NCBI RefSeq assembly: GCF_028688795.1
Contig: NZ_JAQTXM010000005.1
Span: forward strand, 62,001-126,000
Length of the DNA stretch: 64,000 bases
Source of the DNA: Rhodoferax sp.
GTDB lineage: Bacteria; Pseudomonadota; Gammaproteobacteria; Burkholderiales; Burkholderiaceae_C
Direction of reading: 5' to 3'
Below are positions 1 through 8,600 of the stretch, piece after piece. A program made the position numbers and the translations under genes. The notes beneath the pieces are model-generated. The model was not told the DNA's origin. It was given only the letters and a program-made list of their open reading frames with translations, and did not search any database. Numbering within the stretch: the first letter of the stretch is position 1; each line of letters begins with the position of its first letter.

Positions 1-720
1 GCCTATGTGCTGCACCGCTACGACTGGAGCGAGACCAGTCTGATCCTTGAGGTCTTCACCCGCCACCATGGCCGGATCGTGCTGGTGGCCAAAGGCGTGA
101 AGCGGCCCAGTTCGAGCTTTCGCCCGATTTTGTTGCCGCTGCAGCCGCTGCACCTGGCGTTTGGCGGCGACGCCGAAATCAAGACCCTCAAGGCGGCCGA
201 ATGGCAAGGCGGCCACGTCATGCCCACCGGCGACGCACTGATGTCAGGCCTGTACCTCAATGAATTGCTGATGTTGCTGCTGGCGCGTGAAGACCCACAC
301 CCGTTGCTGTTTGACGTGTATGCCAGCGTGGTGCAGATCATTGCCAGCGACCATGGCGAGGTGCTGGAAGCGGCGCTAAGAGCCTTCGAGCTGCTGCTGC
401 TGCGCGAAATTGGCCTTCTGCCGCTGCTGGATGCACAAACCATGACGCTGCTGGCGCTGCACTCCGGTGAGCGCTACAGCCTGGTGCCTGAAGGCGGCCT
501 GCGCCAGACCCATGCAGGGGATCGCACCAGCCTGAGCGGTACGCAATGGGTCGGCCTGCAACGGGTGCTGGGCGAGCGGGTGCCGTTCACGGCGGTGCTG
601 CGTGCCTGTGCCGAAGTCGCCAGCGCCCTCAAGCCACAACTGCGCACCTTGCTCAATTACCATTGCGGGGTGCCCGCCCTGCGCACCCGGCAAATGATGA
701 TTGACCTGCAAAGTTTGTGA
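1..720 (+). CDS. recO: DNA repair protein RecO, 5'-truncated by window edge
   Basis: RecO mediates RecA loading onto SSB-coated single strands in the RecFOR recombination-repair pathway, in the cytoplasm. The reading frame is open from base 1, so the true start lies upstream; about 239 residues are visible, close to a full RecO of 230-250. The visible N-terminus carries the OB-fold region typical of the family ([19 protein letters not shown], then [10 protein letters not shown]), followed by the helical C-terminal domain with GLYLNELL. It is first in the conserved recO-pdxJ-acpS order of beta- and gammaproteobacteria. Identification is from remembered family motifs and synteny, and I consider it secure. 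Confidence 0.93.
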   Translation, partial: AYVLHRYDWSETSLILEVFTRHHGRIVLVAKGVKRPSSSFRPILLPLQPLHLAFGGDAEIKTLKAAEWQGGHVMPTGDALMSGLYLNELLMLLLAREDPHPLLFDVYASVVQIIASDHGEVLEAALRAFELLLLREIGLLPLLDAQTMTLLALHSGERYSLVPEGGLRQTHAGDRTSLSGTQWVGLQRVLGERVPFTAVLRACAEVASALKPQLRTLLNYHCGVPALRTRQMMIDLQSL

Positions 721-774
721 GCGGGTTTCGGCAAGCTGCAAGGCGCACCCCACTGAACAGGATCAGGTAACCCC

Positions 775-1548
775 ATGACATCGACATCCATCACCACCGC
801 GCTATCCGTCAACCTCAACAAAGTCGCCTTGGTGCGCAACACACGCCGCTTGGGCATTCCCAGTGTCACCCGTGCCGCCACGTTGTGTCTGCAGGCCGGG
901 GCCAATGGCATCACGGTGCATCCGCGCCCGGATGAGCGTCACATTCGCGCCAGTGACGTGCCAGAACTTGCCGCCTTGCTCAAAGACTGGCCCGACCGCG
1001 AATTCAACATTGAGGGCAACCCGTTCCACAACCTGATGGACGTGGTGGGTGAACTGGTGGCGCAGAAGCTGCCGGTGCACCAGGTGACCTTCGTGCCCGA
1101 CACGCAGGGCCAGTTCACCAGTGACCACGGCTGGTGTTTTCCGGATGACGCCGCCCGCCTGAAGCCTTTGATTGAGCAAGCCCATGCTTGGGGCCTGCGC
1201 GTGAGCCTGTTCATGGATGCCGATGCGCCTGCCATGGTGGCGGCCAAAGCCGTGGGCGCCGACCGGGTCGAGCTGTATACCGAGCCCTATGCGGCCGCCT
1301 GGGGCACGCCAGACCAAGCGGCGCAACTGGCCCGTTTTGCCGCCGCTGCCCAAGCCGCGCTGGACGTCGGCCTGGGCGTGAACGCAGGCCATGACCTGAA
1401 CCGCGACAACCTGGCCGCCTTCATCGCCCAGGTGCCGGGGGTCAGTGAGGTGTCGATTGGCCACGCGCTGATTGCCGATGCGTTGGAACTCGGTTACAGC
1501 GCCACGGTGAAAGACTATCTGCGTTGCATTCATAGAGTTTTGCCATGA
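775..1548 (+). CDS. pdxJ: Pyridoxine 5'-phosphate synthase PdxJ
   Basis: PdxJ condenses 1-deoxy-D-xylulose 5-phosphate with 3-amino-2-oxopropyl phosphate to form pyridoxine 5'-phosphate, the last ring-forming step of DXP-dependent vitamin B6 synthesis. The 257 residues match the usual length. Visible family features are the N-terminal SVNLNKVALVRNTR, the GANGITVHPRPDERHIR segment with the catalytic histidine and phosphate-binding arginines, the FNIEGNPF strand, and the C-terminal VNAGHDLN and VSIGHALIADAL phosphate-binding loops. It lies 54 bp after recO and 46 bp before acpS, presumably in one transcript. Confidence 0.96.
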   Translation: MTSTSITTALSVNLNKVALVRNTRRLGIPSVTRAATLCLQAGANGITVHPRPDERHIRASDVPELAALLKDWPDREFNIEGNPFHNLMDVVGELVAQKLPVHQVTFVPDTQGQFTSDHGWCFPDDAARLKPLIEQAHAWGLRVSLFMDADAPAMVAAKAVGADRVELYTEPYAAAWGTPDQAAQLARFAAAAQAALDVGLGVNAGHDLNRDNLAAFIAQVPGVSEVSIGHALIADALELGYSATVKDYLRCIHRVLP

Positions 1549-1594
1549 TGGCCAAGGCCGCGTGTGATGTCAGCCGCTTGGGCAACGACCAACC

Positions 1595-2044
1595 ATGATC
1601 TACGGCATTGGCACAGACATTTGCGACGTGCGTCGCATCAAAGCCAGCCTGGCGCGCCATGGCGAGCGCTTTGCCAAAAAAATCCTCAGCGATGCGGAAT
1701 TCGCCACCTGGGTTGCCCGCAGCGAGCGCTGGCCGGAGCGTGGTGTGCGTTACCTGGCGACCCGCTTTAGCGCCAAAGAGGCCTTCAGCAAAGCCATTGG
1801 GTTGGGCATGACCATGCCCATGACTTGGCGGCTGTGCGAAATTGGCAAACTGCCCAGCGGCCAGCCCACGATTGAGCTGCATGGCGAGCTGAAAACCTGG
1901 TTCGAAGCCAAAGGCTTGAGCGCCCATGTGAGCGTGACCGACGAGACCGACTACGCCGCCAGCTTCTGTGTGGTAGAAATTTTAGACAAAAATGGCCTCT
2001 TGCCCTTATTAAATAAGCGCAAGCAGCTACTAAATAAAGAGTAA
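1595..2044 (+). CDS. acpS: Holo-[acyl-carrier-protein] synthase AcpS with repeat-derived C-terminal tail
   Basis: AcpS transfers 4'-phosphopantetheine from CoA to apo-ACP. The Mg-binding N-terminus ([10 protein letters not shown]) and the second signature ([13 protein letters not shown]) are intact, and the normal family end AASFCVVE is reached near residue 128. The protein then runs on for about 20 further residues ([16 protein letters not shown] and on), giving 149 aa against the usual ~125-130. This tail is encoded by a copy of the dispersed repeat found elsewhere in the window. The stop is 3 bp before the nagZ start, so the repeat also supplies the sequence in front of nagZ. Function is probably retained because the catalytic core is untouched. 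Confidence 0.95.
   Translation: MIYGIGTDICDVRRIKASLARHGERFAKKILSDAEFATWVARSERWPERGVRYLATRFSAKEAFSKAIGLGMTMPMTWRLCEIGKLPSGQPTIELHGELKTWFEAKGLSAHVSVTDETDYAASFCVVEILDKNGLLPLLNKRKQLLNKE
1995..2038 (-). repeat. Dispersed short repeat, copy 1 (coding, 3' end of acpS)
   Basis: The core cttattaaataagcgcaagc followed by agcta is the reverse complement of the repeat core seen at about 43.4 kb (tagctactagcgcttat ... aagggctaga). It is read in frame as the C-terminal tail of AcpS and ends a few bases before nagZ. Confidence 0.85.
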
Positions 2045-2047
2045 ATT

Positions 2048-3130
2048 ATGAGCTTTCATGCCCCCTTGATCATCGATATTGCTGGCACCACGCTGGCCAA
2101 AATTGACAAACGCCGCCTCAAGCACTCGCTGGTTGGGGGCTTGATTTTGTTTGCCCGCAACTGGCAAAGTCGCGAGCAGCTCACCGACCTGTGCCGCCAA
2201 ATCAAAAAAGTCCGCCAAGACCTGTTGATTTGCGTGGACCACGAAGGCGGTCGTGTGCAGCGCTTTAAAACCGATGGCTTCACGCACATTGCGCCCATGC
2301 GCGCCTTGGGTGAGCTGTGGCTGCAAGACGGCAAGGCAGGTGAAGGCAGCGGCGCCATGCGTGCCAACCGCGCCGCCACCGCCTGTGGTTATGTGCTGGG
2401 TGCCGAGCTGCGCGCCTGCGGCGTCGATTTGAGCTTTACCCCGGTGCTGGACTTGGACTTTGGCGAGAGCAGCGTCATTGGTGACCGCGCCTTTGGCCGT
2501 GACCCGCGCGTGGTCAGCCTGCTGGCCAAGAGCCTGATGCACGGCCTGCAGTTGAGTGGCATGGCCAACTGCGGCAAACACTTTCCCGGCCACGGCTTTG
2601 TTGCAGCTGACTCACACACGGACATTCCGGTGGACAAGCGCAGCCTGAAAGCCATTTTGGCGGATGACGCCAAGCCCTACGAGTGGCTGGGCACGGCGCT
2701 GGCCAGCGTTATGCCGGCGCACGTGGTCTACCCCAAGGTGGACAAACGCCCGGCGGGTTTTTCAAGCAAATGGCTGGGCGACATCCTGCGTGGCCAGCTC
2801 AGGTTCACCGGCGCGGTGTTCAGTGACGACCTGTCGATGGCTGGGGCGCGTGTCATTGACGGCCAGCCCGTCAGCAGCACACAAGCGGCGGTGGCGGCGC
2901 TGAACGCGGGCTGTGACCTGGTGCTGCTGTGCAACCAGTCGCTGGGTGATGGTGCTGAAGTAGATGCCTTGATCGATGGCCTGACCGAGGCCCAACTCAA
3001 GGGCCAGTGGCAGCCTTCAGAAGCTAGTGAAGCGCGCCGCCAGGCCTTGTTGCCCTCCAGTCGTGCCACAAACTGGGACGAGTTGATGGTGCAGCCCACT
3101 TACATGCAATCGCTGGATTTGTTGCCGTAA
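2048..3130 (+). CDS. nagZ: Beta-N-acetylhexosaminidase NagZ (glycoside hydrolase family 3)
   Basis: NagZ removes N-acetylglucosamine from anhydromuropeptides in cytoplasmic peptidoglycan recycling. The 360-residue protein has the GH3 signature GKHFPGHG followed by DSHTDIPVD, which carries the catalytic histidine/aspartate dyad of bacterial NagZ, an upstream VDHEGGRVQRF loop, and the nucleophile region FSDDLSM. The start is ATG 3 bp after the acpS stop. The likely ribosome binding site (aaagag) lies in the tail of the inserted repeat, so this repeat copy may influence nagZ translation. It is the last gene of the recO-pdxJ-acpS-nagZ set. Confidence 0.95.
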   Translation: MSFHAPLIIDIAGTTLAKIDKRRLKHSLVGGLILFARNWQSREQLTDLCRQIKKVRQDLLICVDHEGGRVQRFKTDGFTHIAPMRALGELWLQDGKAGEGSGAMRANRAATACGYVLGAELRACGVDLSFTPVLDLDFGESSVIGDRAFGRDPRVVSLLAKSLMHGLQLSGMANCGKHFPGHGFVAADSHTDIPVDKRSLKAILADDAKPYEWLGTALASVMPAHVVYPKVDKRPAGFSSKWLGDILRGQLRFTGAVFSDDLSMAGARVIDGQPVSSTQAAVAALNAGCDLVLLCNQSLGDGAEVDALIDGLTEAQLKGQWQPSEASEARRQALLPSSRATNWDELMVQPTYMQSLDLLP

Positions 3131-3193
3131 ACCGGCGCTGGCCGAGAGGGGAGGGCCCGCGTTGTCGCCCACCTGCGGCTCACGGCCCAATGG

Positions 3194-3421
3194 TCACGGC
3201 GCCCGGTGCAGCCGGGGTGCAGACAGTTCAGCAATCATGTCGTTGCTGGCGGCGTCCACATTCGGGTGGAGTTTGAGCAGCTTGGCTGCGGTTAGCAGTT
3301 TGCGCAGTTCCTGCAAGTCTTTCACCGTGGGCGCGACCTTGATCTGGGCAATGGCCGCCGTGCTGTTGCCGCCCTTGATCAGGCTCAGCACCTTGGGTGC
3401 CCAAACGCTTTGACGTGACAT
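3194..3421 (-). CDS. Small conserved-looking protein of unknown function (75 aa)
   Basis: I do not recognise this protein. It is basic and helical in appearance, with alternating Ala/Leu/Lys (GGNSTAAIAQIKVAPTVKDL, then LRKLLTAAKLLKLHP) and no membrane segment or signal peptide. A good ribosome binding site, AGAGGA, sits about 9 bases before the ATG on the minus strand (3430-3435), which argues that it is a real gene rather than a shadow ORF. It is convergent with nagZ and stands alone; copy 2 of the dispersed repeat lies just upstream of its start. Confidence 0.6.
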   Translation of the reverse strand: MSRQSVWAPKVLSLIKGGNSTAAIAQIKVAPTVKDLQELRKLLTAAKLLKLHPNVDAASNDMIAELSAPRLHRAP

Positions 3422-3446
3422 GTGATGTTTCCTCTGAGTAATTTAT

Positions 3447-3507
3447 AAGCTATTTTAGCCTGTAGCCCTTATTAAATAAGCGCAAGCAGCTATAAGAAAT
3501 ATAGCTA
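3447..3507 (-). repeat. Dispersed short repeat, copy 2 (intergenic)
   Basis: It contains cttattaaataagcgcaagc followed by agctat, identical over the core to copy 1. It sits between the divergent 75-aa gene and the sui1-like gene, in the leader or promoter region of both. Confidence 0.85.
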
Positions 3508-3589
3508 TCATTGCCCTCTTGTCAGGCTTTGCTGGTGCGGGTAAGGCTGCTGTGACAATCAGCCTCCCTACCTTAACGCTTTTTCAGCC

Positions 3590-3952
3590 ATGAAAGCCAA
3601 ACTCCTCAGCGCCGGCCTGGTCTACAGCACCGACAGCGGCCGCATGTGCCCGGATTGTCGCCAACCCGTGGCGACCTGCCAATGCCGTGCCGCCAAAGCC
3701 AGGCCCGCCACCGATGGCATTGTGCGCGTCTCACGCCAAACCAAGGGCCGCGCCGGCAAAGGTGTCACGCTGGTCACCGGTGTGGCGCTGGACGATGCCG
3801 CGCTGGCCGCGTTGGGCAAACAGCTCAAAACCACCTGCGGCTCAGGCGGCACGGTGAAAGACGGCGTGATTGAGGTGCAGGGCGACCACTGCGAGCGCGT
3901 CATGGCGCTACTCAAGGCGCAGGGTTTTGCCGTTAAACGTGCCGGGGGCTGA
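3590..3952 (+). CDS. SUI1/YciH-family translation factor
   Basis: This 120-residue protein belongs to the bacterial SUI1 (eIF1-like, YciH) family, small cytoplasmic RNA/ribosome-binding proteins linked to start-site fidelity. The N-terminus has a zinc-ribbon-like cluster (CPDCRQPVATCQC). The SUI1 fold follows from about residue 43 with VRVSRQTKGRAGKGVTLVTG, the CGSGGTVKDGVIEVQGDH core and a C-terminal ALLKAQGF. It is followed 1 bp later by a DUF3820 gene. The family assignment is firm; the cellular role in bacteria is poorly known. Confidence 0.9.
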   Translation: MKAKLLSAGLVYSTDSGRMCPDCRQPVATCQCRAAKARPATDGIVRVSRQTKGRAGKGVTLVTGVALDDAALAALGKQLKTTCGSGGTVKDGVIEVQGDHCERVMALLKAQGFAVKRAGG

Positions 3953-3953
3953 C

Positions 3954-4166
3954 ATGAAACCTGAAGACCTGAACCTTCTGGTCACGCGCACCATGCCGTT
4001 TGGCAAATACAAAGGCCGCCTGATTGCCGATCTGCCAGGAGACTACCTGTGCTGGTTTGCGCGTGAGGGCGTGCCCAAAGGTGAAATTGGCCGCCTGCTG
4101 GCGCTGATGCATGAAATCGACCACAACGGACTGTCAGACCTGCTCAAGCCCCTAAGAAACGCTTGA
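3954..4166 (+). CDS. DUF3820 family protein (70 aa)
   Basis: I chose ATG 3954, one base after the stop of the SUI1 gene, rather than longer in-frame extensions that overlap that gene. The 70-residue product has the DUF3820 core TMPFGKYKGRLIADLP followed by GDYLCWFAREG, a compact domain also found as a putative quorum-sensing or nuclease-associated module; function unknown. The tight coupling suggests co-translation with the SUI1 gene. Its 3' end overlaps the convergent response-regulator gene by 15 bp. Confidence 0.85.
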   Translation: MKPEDLNLLVTRTMPFGKYKGRLIADLPGDYLCWFAREGVPKGEIGRLLALMHEIDHNGLSDLLKPLRNA

Positions 4167-5585
4167 CCCTGCGAGCGAGCGTTGCGGCTCATTCAGGGCC
4201 TGCTCAGGTTCGTGGAACCGAATGGCATTGCGCCCGGCGTCTTTGGCCTGGTACATGGCGGCATCGGCCCATTTCATGATGTCGGTCGGGTTGGCTTCAG
4301 CGTTGTTGAACACCACCACACCGATGCTGACGCTGCAATGGTGCTGCACCGTGCTGTTGCTTTGGCCAGTGTGCGTCACGGTTAATTGGTACGGGGCATT
4401 CAGGGTCGCGCGGATTTTTTCAGCCACCTGGCCGGCTTGGGTTATCGAGGTCGCCGTGTCCTCAGACAACTCCCCGAGCGTCACCACAAACTCATCGCCG
4501 CCAAAACGGGCCACCGTGTCGATTTCGCGCACACAAGCCGTCAGGCGCTTGGCCACCTCTATCAACAACAAATCGCCCACGCCATGACCATGGGTGTCGT
4601 TGAGGGGTTTGAAGTTGTCCAGGTCCAGAAACATCAACGCGCTGTAAAGGCCACTGCGCTTGCTGGCGGCCATCGCCAGGCCCAGCCGGTCGTCCAGCAG
4701 GCGACGGTTGGGCAGGCCGGTCAGGGCATCAAAAAACGCCAATTGCTGCACCTTGTGTTCCATCGCCTTGCGTTCGGTGATGTCAGAAAACAGCGCCACG
4801 TAGTTTTGAATCGCACCATCCGTATCACGCACCACACTGATGGTGAGCATTTCCGGGTATTCCTCACCGCTCTTGCGCCGGTTCCAGATTTCGCCAGACC
4901 AGCTGTCGGTGTCATGCAGCGTGCGCCACATGGCGGCATAAAAATCATCCTTTTGGCGGCTTGACTTGAGTAAGCGCGGGTTGTGCCCCATCGCTTCATC
5001 ACGGCTGTAACCTGTGATGCGGCTGAAGGCCGCGTTGACATCAACGATCAAGCCCTGCGCGTCGGCAATGGTGATGCCCTCACGCGAATGGGTGAAGACG
5101 CTCGCTGCCAGCATCAGCTGCTCTGCTGCATGCTGGCGCTGGTGTACCTCTTCTGCCAGATGGTCGCGCTGCAGCTCGACTTGTTTGCGCAGCTGTTCAC
5201 GCTCAACCAGGTTGCGAATGCGTTGGCGGGCAATGGTCACATTGATGGGCTTGGTGATGTAGTCGGCTGCCCCCAGCGACAGGCCAGTGACTTCAGAGTC
5301 AAGGTCATTCAAGGCAGTGACAAAGATCACTGGGATGTGTTGTAGCGCAGGCTGAGCGGCGAGCCGCCTGAAGGTTTCATAACCATCCACCTCGGGCATC
5401 ATCACATCAAGCAAGATCAGGTCGGGTGGGTTCGCCAGCGCCAGGGCAAGTCCGGCGGGGCCGGATGTGGCAAATTGCAACTCAAACTCACCTTCCAGTG
5501 CCGCGCCCAGCGTCAGCAGGTTAGCGGGCGTGTCGTCGATGGCGAGAATTCTGGCTTGCGGGGCGGTCATGTCAGCTTGGTACAA
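4152..5585 (-). CDS. Response regulator with REC-PAS-GGDEF domains (diguanylate cyclase)
   Basis: The 477-residue cytoplasmic protein has an N-terminal receiver domain (ILAIDDTPANLL, phospho-acceptor Asp near residue 58 in LILLDVMMPEVDGY, conserved Lys in ADYITKPIN). A short coiled linker leads to a PAS domain (about 155-280) and a GGDEF domain (about 285-440). The catalytic loop RFGGDEF is intact, and an inhibitory-site RxxD (REID) stands at the usual distance before it, so it should make cyclic di-GMP with product inhibition. It lies 18 bp downstream of the hybrid kinase gene in the same orientation, which implies a two-component pair. The stimulus is unknown. Confidence 0.92.
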   Translation of the reverse strand: MYQADMTAPQARILAIDDTPANLLTLGAALEGEFELQFATSGPAGLALALANPPDLILLDVMMPEVDGYETFRRLAAQPALQHIPVIFVTALNDLDSEVTGLSLGAADYITKPINVTIARQRIRNLVEREQLRKQVELQRDHLAEEVHQRQHAAEQLMLAASVFTHSREGITIADAQGLIVDVNAAFSRITGYSRDEAMGHNPRLLKSSRQKDDFYAAMWRTLHDTDSWSGEIWNRRKSGEEYPEMLTISVVRDTDGAIQNYVALFSDITERKAMEHKVQQLAFFDALTGLPNRRLLDDRLGLAMAASKRSGLYSALMFLDLDNFKPLNDTHGHGVGDLLLIEVAKRLTACVREIDTVARFGGDEFVVTLGELSEDTATSITQAGQVAEKIRATLNAPYQLTVTHTGQSNSTVQHHCSVSIGVVVFNNAEANPTDIMKWADAAMYQAKDAGRNAIRFHEPEQALNEPQRSLAGSSVS

Positions 5586-5603
5586 AGTTGCCTGATTCTA
5601 TGG

Positions 5604-8600
5604 CTAGGCGCCATTAGTCTGACCTGCAGCGATATGGTGCAAGCCCAGCAGCACTTCGTCAAAACGCATATTTTGCAACAGCACTGTCAACGCCTGCACA
5701 TCATCTTCCAGTCTGGTGTTTGCCGCCAGAGCTTGCAGCTTCTCGAAACGGGCGATGGCAGCATACTTGTTTTGCGCCAGCAAAGGGGTGAGCTCAAGCA
5801 CCAGCGCCGCAAATGCCTCTGTGTCAACCGGTTTCAAGACCGCAGCAAGGGTGTTGTCGGGTGATTGGGGTGCGGCAGGCAGCCACTGGGCCAGTGCCGT
5901 TTTCAAGGCATCGAGTGAAATCGGCTTGGTTAAAAAGTCGTCCATGCCGGCAGCCAGACAGCGCTGGCGGTCTTCTTCAAACGCGTCAGCGGTCAGCGCA
6001 ATGATGGGCAAATGCGCGCGCTGTTGCGCGGCTTGCCACTGCCTGATGTGTTGGGTGGCGGCGTAACCGTCCATCACCGGCATGTGCAAATCCATCAGGA
6101 TCACGTCAGGCGCCTGACCCGGCAGATCCGGCAAGCCTTGAGTGATGGCATCCAAGGCTTGTTGGCCGTCTTCCACCATCGACACCGTGAGCCCAAGCTT
6201 GCCCAGCAGCGACTCAATCACCATGCGGTTCACCGCGTTGTCCTCCGCCACCAGCACGTGGCCTTGCAGCAGGGGCTTGGCGGCGCCGGATGGCGGCACA
6301 TCAGTGCGCTCGGCTTGCCGGCTAATGGCCACACCAGAGAGTTGCTTGGCCTTCACCCTGAACCAAAAGCGGGAACCCTTGCCCGGCGTGCTTTCAACCC
6401 CGACATCGCCACCCATGGCGCGCGCCAGGTTGCGCACAATCGACAAGCCCAGCCCACTGCCACCAAATTCGCGGGTGGTGGAACTGTCGGTTTGCGAGAA
6501 GGGCTTGAACAACAAATCGAGCTTGTCTGCGGCGATGCCGATGCCGGAATCGCTGACCGAAAACTCCAGCAACGCCAGCCCGTCCTGGCAGTCAATTTCT
6601 GTGGCTTCAATGTGCACCTGGCCGCTGCGCGTGAACTTGATGGCATTGCCCACCAGGTTGGAGAGCATTTGGCGCACACGGTGCGCATCGGCCTGGTAGC
6701 GTTGTGCGGCGACGCCCAACCACTGGTAATTAAGGGCCAGCTTTTTGGCTTGGGCTGCGCCGGCAAACAGGTTGCCGGTCTCTGTCAGCAGCGACTCGGG
6801 CGCAAACACGATGGACTCCAGCTGAAATTTGCCGGCTTCAATTTTTGATAAATCAAGGATGTCGTTGAGTAAGGTCAGAAGCGTTTGGCCGCTCGAAAGA
6901 ATGGTGCGGGCATAGTCATGCTGCTTGGGAGCGCTGAGCCCGGGCATCAACAGCAGTTGCGCCATGCCCAAAATACCGTTCATGGGGGTGCGGATTTCAT
7001 GGCTCATGGTGGCCAGAAAGCGGCTCTTGGCCAGAAAGCGGCTCTTGGCCAGGTTGGCGGCCTGCGCATCAGCGGTGGCTTGTTCCAGGGCCAGTTGGTG
7101 TGTCTTGCGCTCGGAAATGTCCGAATAGGTGGTGACAAAGCCACCCCCAGGCATTGGCGAGCCACGCACCTCAAGCGCGACCCCGTTGGGGCGCACACGC
7201 TCCAGCTGGTGCGCCACTGGGTGGCGGGCGACCTCAACGATGGTTTGCACCATGTCCTCGTGGTCACCCGGCCCATACTCGCCGCGCTCGGCGTTGAAGC
7301 GGATGAACTGATCAAACGTGGCGTTGGGGTTGGCGCACATGGCCTCGGGGAAGTCCATGGCTTGCTGAAACAGGCGGTTGTAGGCCAGCAGCCGCAGGTC
7401 GCTGTCAAAGGCGCTCAAGCCCACCGGAATGTTGTCCAGAATGCTTTGCATTACGGTGTTGTTGCGTTGCAGGGCTGCTTCGGCCACTTTTTGCTGGGTG
7501 ACGTCTTCGTAGATGCCCAAAATGCCAATGATGTCGTTGTGCTCGTTGCGCAGCGGCACTTTGGAGGTGCGCAGCCAGATGATGTGCCCGTCGGGCGTGG
7601 TTTGGGGCTCGTCATACATCAGCCGGGGAATGCCGGAATCCATCACGCGGTGGTCGTCTGCGCCGTAAAGATCAGCTTGCTCGCGCCAGCTCAGTTCAGC
7701 ATCACTTTTGCCAATCAGCTCGTCAGGATGACTCAGGCCGGCATCCTGGGCAAACGCCGGGTTACAGCCGAGGTAGCGCAGGTTCAGGTCTTTCCAGAAC
7801 ACCCGCATGGGCGCCGTGTCAATGATAGATTGCAGCAGCTTGCGCGATGCGGCCAGCGTAGCACCGGCTTGGGCTTGCGCCGCCTGCCGTGCTAATTCAG
7901 CGGTTTTTTGATCGGTGATGTTGCCAACAAAGCCATGCCATAACACGGCGCCATCAGCTTGTGCTTGCGGCATGGCGCTGCTGGATAGCCAGCGCACCGT
8001 CTGGTCATCAAAACAAATTCTGAACTCATGGGTCCAGGCCGTCAGGGTTTGCGCAGAGGTTTGGATGCTGCTTGCAAATGCGGCACTGTCGTCTGGGTGA
8101 ATCGCGGCAAAAATGGCCTCAGCGCTGGTTTTGACCTCACTCGGGTCAAGTCGAAAAATATCGCGCAAAGCGTCGCTGGCATAGGGCAGGCATGAGCTGC
8201 CGTCGGGTCGCAGCAGGAATTGGTAAACGCAGCCTGGCACCCGGCTGGCGAGGTTTTTCAGTTGCTCCAGGTCATGGGCATGGATGCGCTCCTGGCGCAT
8301 TTTGAGCAGCAACAACCAGGACGCCAACGCCGCCAGCGCCAGCAGCAGCGCGATGATGGCAAGGGTTTTGATTTGGCGCTGCTCGTTTGCCGCTTGCTCA
8401 GCCAAAAATAGATCAGCGGTGCTCAGCCCAATGCCCACCACCAAGGGGAATGAAGGGAGTTTGCGGACGTGGTATATGCGCTCAATGCCGTCCCTGACGG
8501 CATTGAGCGTGAGTGTGCTGTTGGTTTGGCCTTTGGCAATGATGCCGAGGAACGGGCTGCTTGATACGTCGCCTCCAAATTCATCTTTGTCAGGGGTGTG

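Noticed and set aside
802..1533. Long open frames opposite pdxJ, nagZ, ligU, dctP, ligJ, corC, lnt and glyS
   Set aside because: They mirror real genes of high G+C content in the opposite strand, have no ribosome binding sites and encode low-complexity His/Arg/Gly-rich products.
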